A DNA stretch of 16,161 bases from an uncultured bacterium (GTDB lineage: Bacteria > Bacillota > Clostridia > Lachnospirales > Lachnospiraceae): positions 1 through 16,161 of the forward strand of contig CAJMNR010000061.1 in assembly GCA_905214875.1 (NCBI GenBank). The letters run 5' to 3'. The translations under genes were made by a program, and so were the position numbers. The notes under the pieces were generated by a model that saw only the letters and a list, made by a program, of their open reading frames with translations, was not told the origin of the DNA and did no database searches. This document shows, in pieces, positions 7,611 through 13,827 of the stretch (its first letter is position 1; each line of letters starts with the position of its first letter).

Positions 7611-8582
7611 ATGAACGAATTTAAAACCTATCAAAATGGAATCAACCTAGGGGGATGGCTTTCTCAATGTGAGCATACAAAACAACATTATGATACGTTT
7701 CTTACGAAAAAGGATCTTCATTGGATTAAAGAACATGGATATGATCATGTAAGACTGCCAGTAGATTATGAGGTTGTTGTTACAGATCATGGAGAATGGA
7801 AGAAAGATGGATTTTCCTATATTGACCGCTGTATCAGCTGGTGCAAAGAGGAAGGGTTGTACATGATTCTCGATTTACATAAGACGAAAGGATATACATT
7901 CGATGAACCAAAATCTGCTTATAACTTTTTTAAAGATCCTTCCCTAACTGAGTTTTTTTTGAATATCTGGGAAGAAAACGCAAGGCGCTATAAAAATGAG
8001 AAAATCATTGCTTTTGAACTTTTAAATGAAATTGTGCCTTATGATGTGGCAGACCAATGGAATAGGATCGCAGAAAAGGCCATTGAAAGGATTCGAGTAA
8101 TCACAAAAGATACCTATATCCTTGTGGGAGGCGTATGCTATAACAGTATAAGTACGGTGCCACTATTAAAGATTGCAAGGCGGGAAAACGTGGTTTATAC
8201 ATTTCATTGCTATGAACCATTTATCTTCACCCATCAAGAAGCCGAATGGGTAGACTGCATTCCAAAAGGAATCAAAGTTAAGTATCCAGAATCCTTTGAT
8301 GAGGTAAAGACAAACCTAGCAGGCTCCATTCAACAGCTACTAAAGGAACGAAATATAAATGAGTTTGGGAAAGAGTTCTTTGAAGCATTATTTGAACAGG
8401 CAGTAAACTATGCGAAAGAACAAAAAGTACCATTATACTGTGGCGAGTATGGTGTGATTTGTTATGCAGATGAGTTAAGTAAAAAAAGGTGGTTTCAAGA
8501 TATCGAGGAGGTATTTGGCAAGTATAAGATCGGACATGCAAGCTGGAATTATAAATCACTCATGTTTGGCCTACATGATTAA
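7611..8582 (+). CDS. GH5-family glucanase, cytoplasmic, C-terminally truncated
   Basis: A 323-residue glycoside hydrolase family 5 enzyme, which cleaves beta-1,4-linked glucans or related plant polysaccharides with retention. The TIM barrel is visible from GINLGGWLSQC (10-20) on: R48 in VRLP, H90 in DLHK, the acid/base E140 in LLNE, H199 in FHCYEP, the nucleophile E279 in YCGEYG and W312 near the end. There is no signal peptide, so it should act on imported oligosaccharides. The start has an excellent AGGAGGT site. The 3' end is odd: relatives I know continue after the WxYKxxxFGL segment with about 15-20 residues ending in a helix of the ELL type. Here the frame stops at LHD and the sequence continues in the same frame as a moxR remnant. 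The catalytic residues are intact but the last barrel helix is missing, so activity is uncertain. Confidence 0.85.
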   Translation: MNEFKTYQNGINLGGWLSQCEHTKQHYDTFLTKKDLHWIKEHGYDHVRLPVDYEVVVTDHGEWKKDGFSYIDRCISWCKEEGLYMILDLHKTKGYTFDEPKSAYNFFKDPSLTEFFLNIWEENARRYKNEKIIAFELLNEIVPYDVADQWNRIAEKAIERIRVITKDTYILVGGVCYNSISTVPLLKIARRENVVYTFHCYEPFIFTHQEAEWVDCIPKGIKVKYPESFDEVKTNLAGSIQQLLKERNINEFGKEFFEALFEQAVNYAKEQKVPLYCGEYGVICYADELSKKRWFQDIEEVFGKYKIGHASWNYKSLMFGLHD

Positions 8583-8890
8583 GAACAAATTAAAGAGAAT
8601 ATAGAAAGAGTGATTGTAGGAAAAAGTGAGATTATTGATTTGGTGTTGACTGCCATTTTAGCAGAAGGACATGTACTGCTAGAAGATATGCCAGGAACCG
8701 GAAAGACGATGTTAGCAAAGAGCCTTGCTGCATCCATTGATGCTAGATTTTCAAGAGTGCAGTTTACACCAGATTTATTACCATCCGATATTACCGGGAT
8801 GAAATCTTAAAGCTAAAAGATAGTGTAAAAGAAGTGTTTGTACATAATGACTTAATTACCCATATTCAGAAAATAGGAGAGAAAACAAGA
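8583..8890 (+). pseudogene. moxR-type AAA+ ATPase remnant with internal deletion
   Basis: From the codon right after the GH5 stop, translation gives a MoxR N-terminus: EQIKENIERVIVGKSEI, then EGHVLLEDMPGTGKTMLAKS with the Walker A GTGKT, then FTPDLLPSDITG. At about 8793-8800 the frame shifts, and the other frame reads RDEILKLKDSVKEVFVHNDL and IGEKTR. This matches the later lid region of MoxR proteins. About 130-140 residues, including Walker B and the arginine-finger region, are gone. No start codon or ribosome binding site precedes the remnant, and the C-terminus is lost at the hairpin at 8893. The gene is dead. In relatives moxR usually precedes a DUF58 gene, which is also missing here. It fills most of the 360-bp stretch between GH5 and nhaC. 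Confidence 0.88.
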
Positions 8891-8892
8891 AA

Positions 8893-8930
8893 TACGAAAA
8901 GCCCTCGCAAAGAAACGAGGGCTTTTCGTA
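8893..8930. terminator. Bidirectional hairpin terminator between moxR remnant and nhaC
   Basis: A perfect 15-bp stem (8893-8907 / 8916-8930, TACGAAAAGCCCTCG and its complement) with an 8-nt loop. On the minus strand it sits 13 nt past the nhaC stop codon and is followed by a T-rich stretch. On the plus strand it ends the GH5/moxR-remnant transcript. The GC core plus flanking A and T runs fit a two-way intrinsic terminator. Confidence 0.85.
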
Positions 8931-8942
8931 TAGGAATAAAAA

Positions 8943-10439
8943 TTATTCTTCTGCTGGTTTATTTGCCTTGATATAGTAAAAAACAAGCATAACTGCTAAT
9001 GCAATACTTCCCGCTAGTAATCCGTAATAACCGTTTTGGAACACACCAGCAACAAGGAAACCGATGATACAGCAAACAGCTACGCTTAATGCATAAGGAA
9101 GTTGAGTGCTTACATGGTCTATGTGATGGCACTGTGCACCGGCACTGGCAAGGATCGTCGTATCTGAGATTGGAGAGATGTGGTCTCCGCAAACTGCCCC
9201 AGCAAGGATGGCTGCAATACTGATAACAAGCATGTCATGTCCTGGGAAAACAGAAGCCGCAATCGGAATAAGGATTGCAAATGTTCCCCAAGATGTACCT
9301 GTGGAGAATGCTAAACCTAATGAAATAACGAAGAATAAGGCAGGTAAGAACATTGCAAGGCCTGCAATATTGTCCGGATTCATATGGGAAGCAACGAACC
9401 CTTGTAAGTTAAGGTATTTTTCAGAGCAGATACCAGAAAGAGTCCAAGCTAAACATAAAATAGTAATTGAAGGAGTCATTGCTTTAAATCCTTCCACGAT
9501 ACTATCACAGAACTGGTTAAAGTTGATGATTTTACGTGGTATATATAGAAAGAATGTAAATAACAATGTAAAGAAGGAAGCAAGTACTAAGCTTCTTCCA
9601 GCTGTACAGTCTGCAAATGCATCCTTGATTGAGACTCCAGTACCGTTAAAGAATTTACCAGTGTAAAGCATAAACCCTACGGCAGAAATAATAAGGAATA
9701 AAATAGGAAGAATCAAGTCAAGAACGTGTCCTTTTCCTACGATTTCGAACTCTTCGCCATTGGCTTGTGAGCTAGTATCTAATCCTTCTGATTCTACTTT
9801 CTTCATTTTGAATAAATCTAATCCTGTAAGGATGATGAAGAACATGAATACTAATGTAAAGATTGCATAAAAGTTAAATGGAATTGTCTTCATAAAGATA
9901 GAGAATCCATCTTTTTGCATATTTTCCGGAAGGGAAGTGGACACGGCAGCAGCCCAACTGGAAATCGGTGCAATAATACAAACAGGAGCTGCTGTTGAGT
10001 CAATGATATACGCAAGTTTTGCTCTTGTAATTTTATGCTTATCTGTAACAGGTCGCATTACTGTGCCGACCGTTAAACAGTTGAAATAATCATCTACGAA
10101 AATAAGTGAACCAAGTGCAGTAGTAGCAAGTAAGGCACCACGTTTTGTTTTAATTTTGCTAGTAGCCCAGTTACCATACGCTAGGCTGGCACCAGATTTG
10201 CTAATTAAAGCAACTAAGATTCCAAGTAATACAAGGAAAATAAGAATGTCAGCATTACCGCTCATTTTTGTACCCATTACACTAAAAGTAGTGTCTACTG
10301 CAGTAATTGGATTACCACCTACAAAAAGCAAAGCGCCTGACAGAATACCAATAAGTAACGATACATATACTTCTTTTGTAGCTAACGCAAGAATGATCGC
10401 AATTGTTGGTGGGAGTAAAGTCCAAATTGTTGCTTGCAT
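8943..10439 (-). CDS. nhaC: NhaC-family Na+/H+ antiporter
   Basis: A 498-residue integral membrane antiporter of the NhaC/ion-transporter superfamily, which exchanges cytoplasmic Na+ (or an organic acid in some members) for external protons. About 11-12 membrane helices are apparent. Family motifs include SLIFVDDYFNCLTVGTVMRP (111-130), STAAPVCIIAPISSW (148-162), GTSWGTFAILIPIA in the second half, and GDHISPISDTTILASAG near residue 420, the best-known signature. A soluble loop at about 215-235 separates the halves. The ATG at 10439 has an AAAGGA site about 11 nt upstream, a little far. A hairpin terminator follows at 8893-8930. Likely role is sodium or pH homeostasis; neighbours give no evidence for a dicarboxylate-exchange role such as MleN, so the substrate stays open. 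Confidence 0.9.
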   Translation of the reverse strand: MQATIWTLLPPTIAIILALATKEVYVSLLIGILSGALLFVGGNPITAVDTTFSVMGTKMSGNADILIFLVLLGILVALISKSGASLAYGNWATSKIKTKRGALLATTALGSLIFVDDYFNCLTVGTVMRPVTDKHKITRAKLAYIIDSTAAPVCIIAPISSWAAAVSTSLPENMQKDGFSIFMKTIPFNFYAIFTLVFMFFIILTGLDLFKMKKVESEGLDTSSQANGEEFEIVGKGHVLDLILPILFLIISAVGFMLYTGKFFNGTGVSIKDAFADCTAGRSLVLASFFTLLFTFFLYIPRKIINFNQFCDSIVEGFKAMTPSITILCLAWTLSGICSEKYLNLQGFVASHMNPDNIAGLAMFLPALFFVISLGLAFSTGTSWGTFAILIPIAASVFPGHDMLVISIAAILAGAVCGDHISPISDTTILASAGAQCHHIDHVSTQLPYALSVAVCCIIGFLVAGVFQNGYYGLLAGSIALAVMLVFYYIKANKPAEE

Positions 10440-10515
10440 GAAATTGTAATTCCTTTCTTATGTTATATATCTTCAATCTATGCAAATAGTCATAGACTAA
10501 GTTTTTATGCTAGTA

Positions 10516-10544
10516 ATCGTATAAATATACACTACTAATGTCAC
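10516..10544 (-). promoter_or_regulatory. Likely nhaC promoter
   Basis: On the minus strand, GTGACA (10544-10539) and TACGAT (10521-10516) are separated by 17 bp, about 70 nt before the start codon at 10439. The -35 matches at 5 of 6 positions and the -10 at 4 of 6. The -35 box lies inside the inverted repeat at 10528-10551. Confidence 0.45.
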
Positions 10545-10551
10545 TAGTGTA
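10528..10551. promoter_or_regulatory. Inverted repeat over nhaC -35, possible operator
   Basis: TACACTA (10528-10534) and TAGTGTA (10545-10551) are perfect 7-bp half-sites with centres 17 bp apart. That is close enough to two helical turns for a dimeric regulator on one DNA face. The spacer holds the probable -35 of nhaC. The regulator is unknown. Confidence 0.4.
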
Positions 10552-10686
10552 CACGAAAAAAGCTGAAAATGCAATTATTATGTCGAATTAGAAAAAAATA
10601 CATTAATTTGCTGATACTTTACATTGGAAAAGCATAAGAAAGCTAGAAACAAGAAGATGAAAACTTCTCGTCAAATTAGAAATATG

Positions 10687-10695
10687 TGCTATAAT
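10687..10695 (+). promoter_or_regulatory. Extended -10 promoter of the pectinesterase gene
   Basis: TGCTATAAT is a perfect TATAAT (10690-10695) with the TGn extension. No good -35 box lies 17 bp upstream, as expected for an extended -10 promoter. The start codon is 29 nt downstream. Confidence 0.6.
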
Positions 10696-10724
10696 AAAGA
10701 TGACAAAAATAGGAGGCTAAAGGT

Positions 10725-11720
10725 ATGAATACAAAGGAATTACATAGAGAAATTACAGTTGGTACAAGCCTGTCAAGCGACTACCACACTATAAACGAAG
10801 CATTAGCTAGCATACCTGCTGATAATGAGGTTCCAACAACAATCTTTATCAAGAATGGTATTTATGAAGAGAAGCTAATGATTACACAACCATTCATTAC
10901 GTTAGTTGGTGAAGACAAAGAGAACACGCAGATCACATTTGGTGATTATGCAAAGATGACTTTTCCAGATGGTTCGTTTATCCGTACGTTCAATACTTAT
11001 ACTGTGTTTGTAGGAGCAAACGATGTGACAATCAAGAACCTTACAATTAAGAATAGTGCTGGCCTAGGCGAAAAAGTCGGACAAGCAGTTGCATTATATG
11101 TAGAAGGTAGCAGAGTAAAAGTAGAAGATGTTAGGCTTATAGCAAACCAAGATACCTTATTCACAGGACCTTTACCACATAAACCAATAGAAGGCAGTAC
11201 ATTTGGCGGTCCAATGGAAGGAAAAGAGCGTGTCGTTGGTAAACAGTATTATAAGAATTGCTATATCCAAGGTGATATTGATTTCATCTTCGGTTCTGCG
11301 ACAGCAGTATTTGAAAATTGCGAGCTTTATTCCAATGACTTAGGAAAAGAAGAAAATGGCTATGTAACGGCAGCAAGTACGTACGAAGGGCAAGAATTCG
11401 GTTACGTATTTATGAACTGCAGATTTACGAGCGATGCAAAGAAAGAAACGGTATATCTAGGACGTCCTTGGCGTGATTATGCAAAGACAGTTCTGATCCA
11501 TTGTGAAATCGGTGAGCATATTCACAAAGAAGGATGGCACGATTGGAATAAGGAACTTGCGAGAAGGGTTGCATTTTACGGTGAGTATGATTCTTATACC
11601 CATGAACAAAAACCGGCAGTCCTTGACCAAAGAGTCCCATGGTCTCATATCCTCAACGAAGAGGATGTTGCAAAGTATACCTTGGCTAATATTCTTGGTC
11701 CGGATGAATGGTATAAATAA
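10725..11720 (+). CDS. Pectin methylesterase (CE8), cytoplasmic
   Basis: A 331-residue carbohydrate esterase family 8 protein that removes methyl groups from the galacturonate residues of pectin. The right-handed beta-helix fold is indicated by repeated short strands, and all family motifs are present: GQAVALYVEG (119-128) with Q120, QDTLFTG (142-148) with the acid/base D143, GDIDFIFGSA (183-192) with the nucleophile D186, and LGRPW (245-249) with R247. There is no signal peptide; the protein starts MNTKELHREITVGTSLSSDY and goes directly into the domain. It should act inside the cell on imported methylated oligogalacturonides. The start has an AGGAGG site 8 nt upstream. It is divergent from nhaC and followed by an independent SigD-type unit. 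No pectate lyase or uptake genes are in the window. Confidence 0.93.
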   Translation: MNTKELHREITVGTSLSSDYHTINEALASIPADNEVPTTIFIKNGIYEEKLMITQPFITLVGEDKENTQITFGDYAKMTFPDGSFIRTFNTYTVFVGANDVTIKNLTIKNSAGLGEKVGQAVALYVEGSRVKVEDVRLIANQDTLFTGPLPHKPIEGSTFGGPMEGKERVVGKQYYKNCYIQGDIDFIFGSATAVFENCELYSNDLGKEENGYVTAASTYEGQEFGYVFMNCRFTSDAKKETVYLGRPWRDYAKTVLIHCEIGEHIHKEGWHDWNKELARRVAFYGEYDSYTHEQKPAVLDQRVPWSHILNEEDVAKYTLANILGPDEWYK

Positions 11721-11746
11721 CGTAATAAATTTTAGTGCAAACACTA

Positions 11747-11773
11747 TAAAGATTATATAAAAGAAGTCGATAT
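11747..11773 (+). promoter_or_regulatory. SigD (sigma-28) flagellar-class promoter
   Basis: TAAA (11747-11750), a spacer of exactly 15 bp, then GTCGATAT (11766-11773). The Bacillus/Clostridium SigD consensus is TAAA-N15-GCCGATAT, so the -10 matches at 7 of 8 positions and the -35 completely. Transcription would begin near 11781 and read into the small gene at 11847. No competing vegetative promoter is as good in this gap. Confidence 0.7.
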
Positions 11774-11846
11774 ACTGTGTAAGAGGAAGTTAATCTCTTG
11801 CACAGAAATAGACGACTGTCAAGAATGATCGCCGTTTTAGGGAGGA

Positions 11847-12116
11847 GTGAGTACAGCAACAACGAAAGTAGAAAGAGTGTTAGCCGTGCAACCAATCAGA
11901 CCGATCAGAAACGTAGAGAAGTACATAAGGAAAGACATCATGGAAATTAAAAAAGGCGGAAAGAAGGAAGTGGGGTTTAAAGAAGTCTTAGAGAATAAGA
12001 TGAAGCGAGATGTCGAATATGCAAATTCAAGACAGGCCAGCGACATGTTATTTTATAATAACAGAGCCAGAGCCATTCCCTATGCAGAGGTCGACAATTT
12101 TAACCAAGAGGGATGA
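11847..12116 (+). CDS. Small basic protein under a SigD promoter, function unknown
   Basis: An 89-residue soluble protein, Lys/Arg-rich. An N-terminal VQPIRPIRNVEKY segment is followed by FKEVLENKMKRDV, a helix, and an acidic tail. I do not recognise a named family. The combination of a proline-rich start and an F-x-E-x-L-x-x-K-M helix loosely recalls small flagellar-operon proteins of Clostridia. A near-consensus SigD promoter lies upstream (11747-11773) and a terminator downstream (12161-12205), making this a stand-alone unit likely expressed with motility genes. The start is a problem: a stop codon lies just 9 nt upstream of the GTG at 11847, and the strong GGAGG (11841-11845) is only 1 nt from that GTG. 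Other in-frame options are GTG at 11877 or 11886, with weak sites, or ATG at 11939. Confidence 0.6.
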   Translation: MSTATTKVERVLAVQPIRPIRNVEKYIRKDIMEIKKGGKKEVGFKEVLENKMKRDVEYANSRQASDMLFYNNRARAIPYAEVDNFNQEG

Positions 12117-12160
12117 AAGTAACTAGGAGTACAAGAGATGTCAAACAATAATATAGGGAG

Positions 12161-12205
12161 ATAAGCCGACTTAGATGAAGAAAACATGTGAGTCGGCTTA
12201 TTTTT
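12161..12205 (+). terminator. Terminator of the SigD-driven small gene
   Basis: An 11-bp perfect stem (ATAAGCCGACT 12161-12171 / AGTCGGCTTAT 12191-12201) with a 19-nt loop, followed by a run of T. It lies 45 nt after the stop codon. Confidence 0.85.
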
Positions 12206-12275
12206 GGTTTACACCAAAGAAAAGTCGAAACTTCTATGAATTAAAATAGGCTCTATATAACAAAAAATCATTAAA

Positions 12276-12292
12276 TTCTAAAATTTTTAGAA
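12276..12292. promoter_or_regulatory. AT-rich palindrome upstream of the cluster promoter
   Basis: TTCTAAAA-T-TTTTAGAA is a perfect 8-bp inverted repeat around a single base, ending 17 bp before the -35 box at 12310. It could be an operator or an UP-like element. AT-rich palindromes also arise by chance in DNA of this composition. Confidence 0.3.
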
Positions 12293-12309
12293 ATTTACAA
12301 GAACCTTCA

Positions 12310-12338
12310 TTGACAAAAATACACATCAACACTATGAT
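12310..12338 (+). promoter_or_regulatory. Strong vegetative promoter of the five-gene cluster
   Basis: A perfect TTGACA (12310-12315), 17-bp spacer, and TATGAT (12333-12338). The first gene starts about 42 nt after the expected transcription start. This is one of the best promoters in the window. Confidence 0.8.
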
Positions 12339-12386
12339 TACTAATAATATCTTACAAACGAAGCAGGAAGCAGAAAGGTGGATTAT

Positions 12387-12845
12387 ATGAGACTATTAGA
12401 TCGATTTCGCCAATGGATGGTAGGAAGATATGGTACAGACCAATTGAATACAACACTTTTAGTTGTATATTTAATATTCAGTTTAGTGACATCAGCAACA
12501 GGATTTTTACCGACTTTATTTTTGTCCTATGCATCGCTTATTCTAATATTTTATCGAATGTTTTCAAGAAACATATCAAAACGTTATGAAGAAAACCAAA
12601 AATTCTTACAGATGGTAGCTCCTATAACAAAGAGAATTGGAAGCAAAAGAAGTGGGAGAAATGGTTATCAGAATAATCCATATCAATCGTATTCCAATAC
12701 TACAAGAAGAAAGCCAAAGACAGACAAAGATCATAAGATTTTTCAATGTGGGAAGTGTGGTCAGATGATCCGTGTTCCAAGGGGAAAAGGAAAAATTGCG
12801 ATTACTTGCCCGAGATGTGGTCAAGAGTTTGTAAAGAGAACGTAA
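12387..12845 (+). CDS. Two-TM zinc-ribbon protein
   Basis: A 152-residue membrane protein, first of the five-gene cluster. A basic N-terminus (FRQWMVGRYGTDQLN) precedes two membrane segments at about 21-38 and 40-56. A positively charged, Asn/Ser/Arg-rich linker follows, then a C-terminal zinc ribbon with CGKC (121-124) and CPRC (141-144) around the basic RVPRGKGKI segment (129-137). The charge pattern predicts that both ends are cytoplasmic. A GTG at 12378 would lengthen it by three residues but overlaps the binding site AAAGGTGG; the ATG at 12387 is correctly spaced. I have seen closely similar proteins in Lachnospiraceae, but no function is known to me. The RVPRGKGK segment resembles a nucleic-acid or phosphate-binding loop, which is only an inference. 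Confidence 0.8.
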   Translation: MRLLDRFRQWMVGRYGTDQLNTTLLVVYLIFSLVTSATGFLPTLFLSYASLILIFYRMFSRNISKRYEENQKFLQMVAPITKRIGSKRSGRNGYQNNPYQSYSNTTRRKPKTDKDHKIFQCGKCGQMIRVPRGKGKIAITCPRCGQEFVKRT

Positions 12846-12903
12846 ACTTCTTTAAATAAACACAATTTTATAATATAATATTAATGTTCTTTAATTGGAA
12901 TGA

Positions 12904-12912
12904 TGATATAAT
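12904..12912 (+). promoter_or_regulatory. Extended -10 promoter before the DUF5685-like gene
   Basis: TGATATAAT contains a perfect TATAAT (12907-12912) with a TGn extension, 23 nt before the ATG at 12936. No convincing -35 is visible. It may provide extra transcription inside the cluster. Confidence 0.45.
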
Positions 12913-12935
12913 AAGAAAGACTACTAGGAGGACTA

Positions 12936-13778
12936 ATGTTTGGATATGTAACAATTAATAAACCCGAACTTAAGATGAAAGATTATTATCGCTATAAAGC
13001 GTATTACTGTGGGTTATGTAAGACGCTGAAAGAAGAGTATGGAAGATTCGGGCAGATGACTCTTACGTATGATATGACATTTCTTATTATATTATTGACA
13101 TCGTTATATGAAACAAAGCCGGAACATGAGAAAAATCGATGCATCGTCCATCCAGTGAAGAAGCATGACATGCTGATGAATGAGATTACCCAGTATGCAG
13201 CCGATATGAATATTGCACTTACGTATCATCATTTACTTGATGACTGGGAAGATGAGAGAAGCATCGCAGGAATTACCGGTGCAAAGCTTGTAGAAAAACG
13301 ATATAAGAAGATAGCGGCCAAGTATGACCGACAGATTAAGGTTATCGTTGATTCCTTAGAGGAACTCAAAGTCTGCGAGAAGAGAAATGAAACAAATCTT
13401 GATGAAGTGGCAAGATGTTTTGGAAATCTGATGGGTGAATTTTTTGTATATAAAGAAGATGAATGGGCGGAAGTATTACGCCAGGTTGGATTCTATCTTG
13501 GAAAATTCATTTATATTATTGATGCCTATGAGGATTTGGAGAAAGACATCAAGAACAACAGTTACAATCCATTAGTTGAGAGGTCAAAAAAAGCGAATTA
13601 TGAAGAGGATATGAGACAAATCTTAAATCTTATGATGGCGGATTGTACAAGAGCATTTGAGAAACTTCCTCTTATTTATGAAGTTGATATATTACGTAAT
13701 ATTCTTTATGCAGGTGTATGGTGCAAATATGATAAATTACGTAAAGCAAAAATAGAAAAAGCGAATGAAGACAAATAA
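12936..13778 (+). CDS. DUF5685-like all-helical protein with two acidic motifs
   Basis: A 280-residue soluble, predicted all-alpha protein of a family I recognise as DUF5685-like, of unknown function. The N-terminus has CGLC (25-28) within YYCGLCKTLKEEYG; together with C69 and H72 (RCIVHP) it could form a metal site. Two acidic motifs stand out: DDWEDE (102-107) and DAYEDLEKD (196-204), the latter followed by NNSYNPL. Their spacing of about 95 residues, and the likeness of the second to the RD-x-x-ED-x-x-x-GR-x-YLP motif of phytoene/squalene synthases, suggest an isoprenoid-synthase fold binding Mg-diphosphate. This is an inference. The ATG follows AGGAGG at 5 nt. It sits 90 nt after the zinc-ribbon gene and 49 nt before the J-protein gene. 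Confidence 0.8.
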   Translation: MFGYVTINKPELKMKDYYRYKAYYCGLCKTLKEEYGRFGQMTLTYDMTFLIILLTSLYETKPEHEKNRCIVHPVKKHDMLMNEITQYAADMNIALTYHHLLDDWEDERSIAGITGAKLVEKRYKKIAAKYDRQIKVIVDSLEELKVCEKRNETNLDEVARCFGNLMGEFFVYKEDEWAEVLRQVGFYLGKFIYIIDAYEDLEKDIKNNSYNPLVERSKKANYEEDMRQILNLMMADCTRAFEKLPLIYEVDILRNILYAGVWCKYDKLRKAKIEKANEDK

Positions 13779-13827
13779 GGCATTGAAAAATGTACAAGTT
13801 TGAGGGAATATCGAAAGGAAAAGATTT

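Noticed and set aside
9178..9666. Open plus-strand frame of 162 codons opposite nhaC
   Set aside because: It lies fully antisense to a well-supported membrane transporter, has no ribosome binding site, and its composition is that of a reverse-complemented hydrophobic gene.
11781..11846. Possible riboswitch or structured leader before the SigD-driven gene
   Set aside because: The leader is only about 65 nt and shows no convincing stem set or known riboswitch core.
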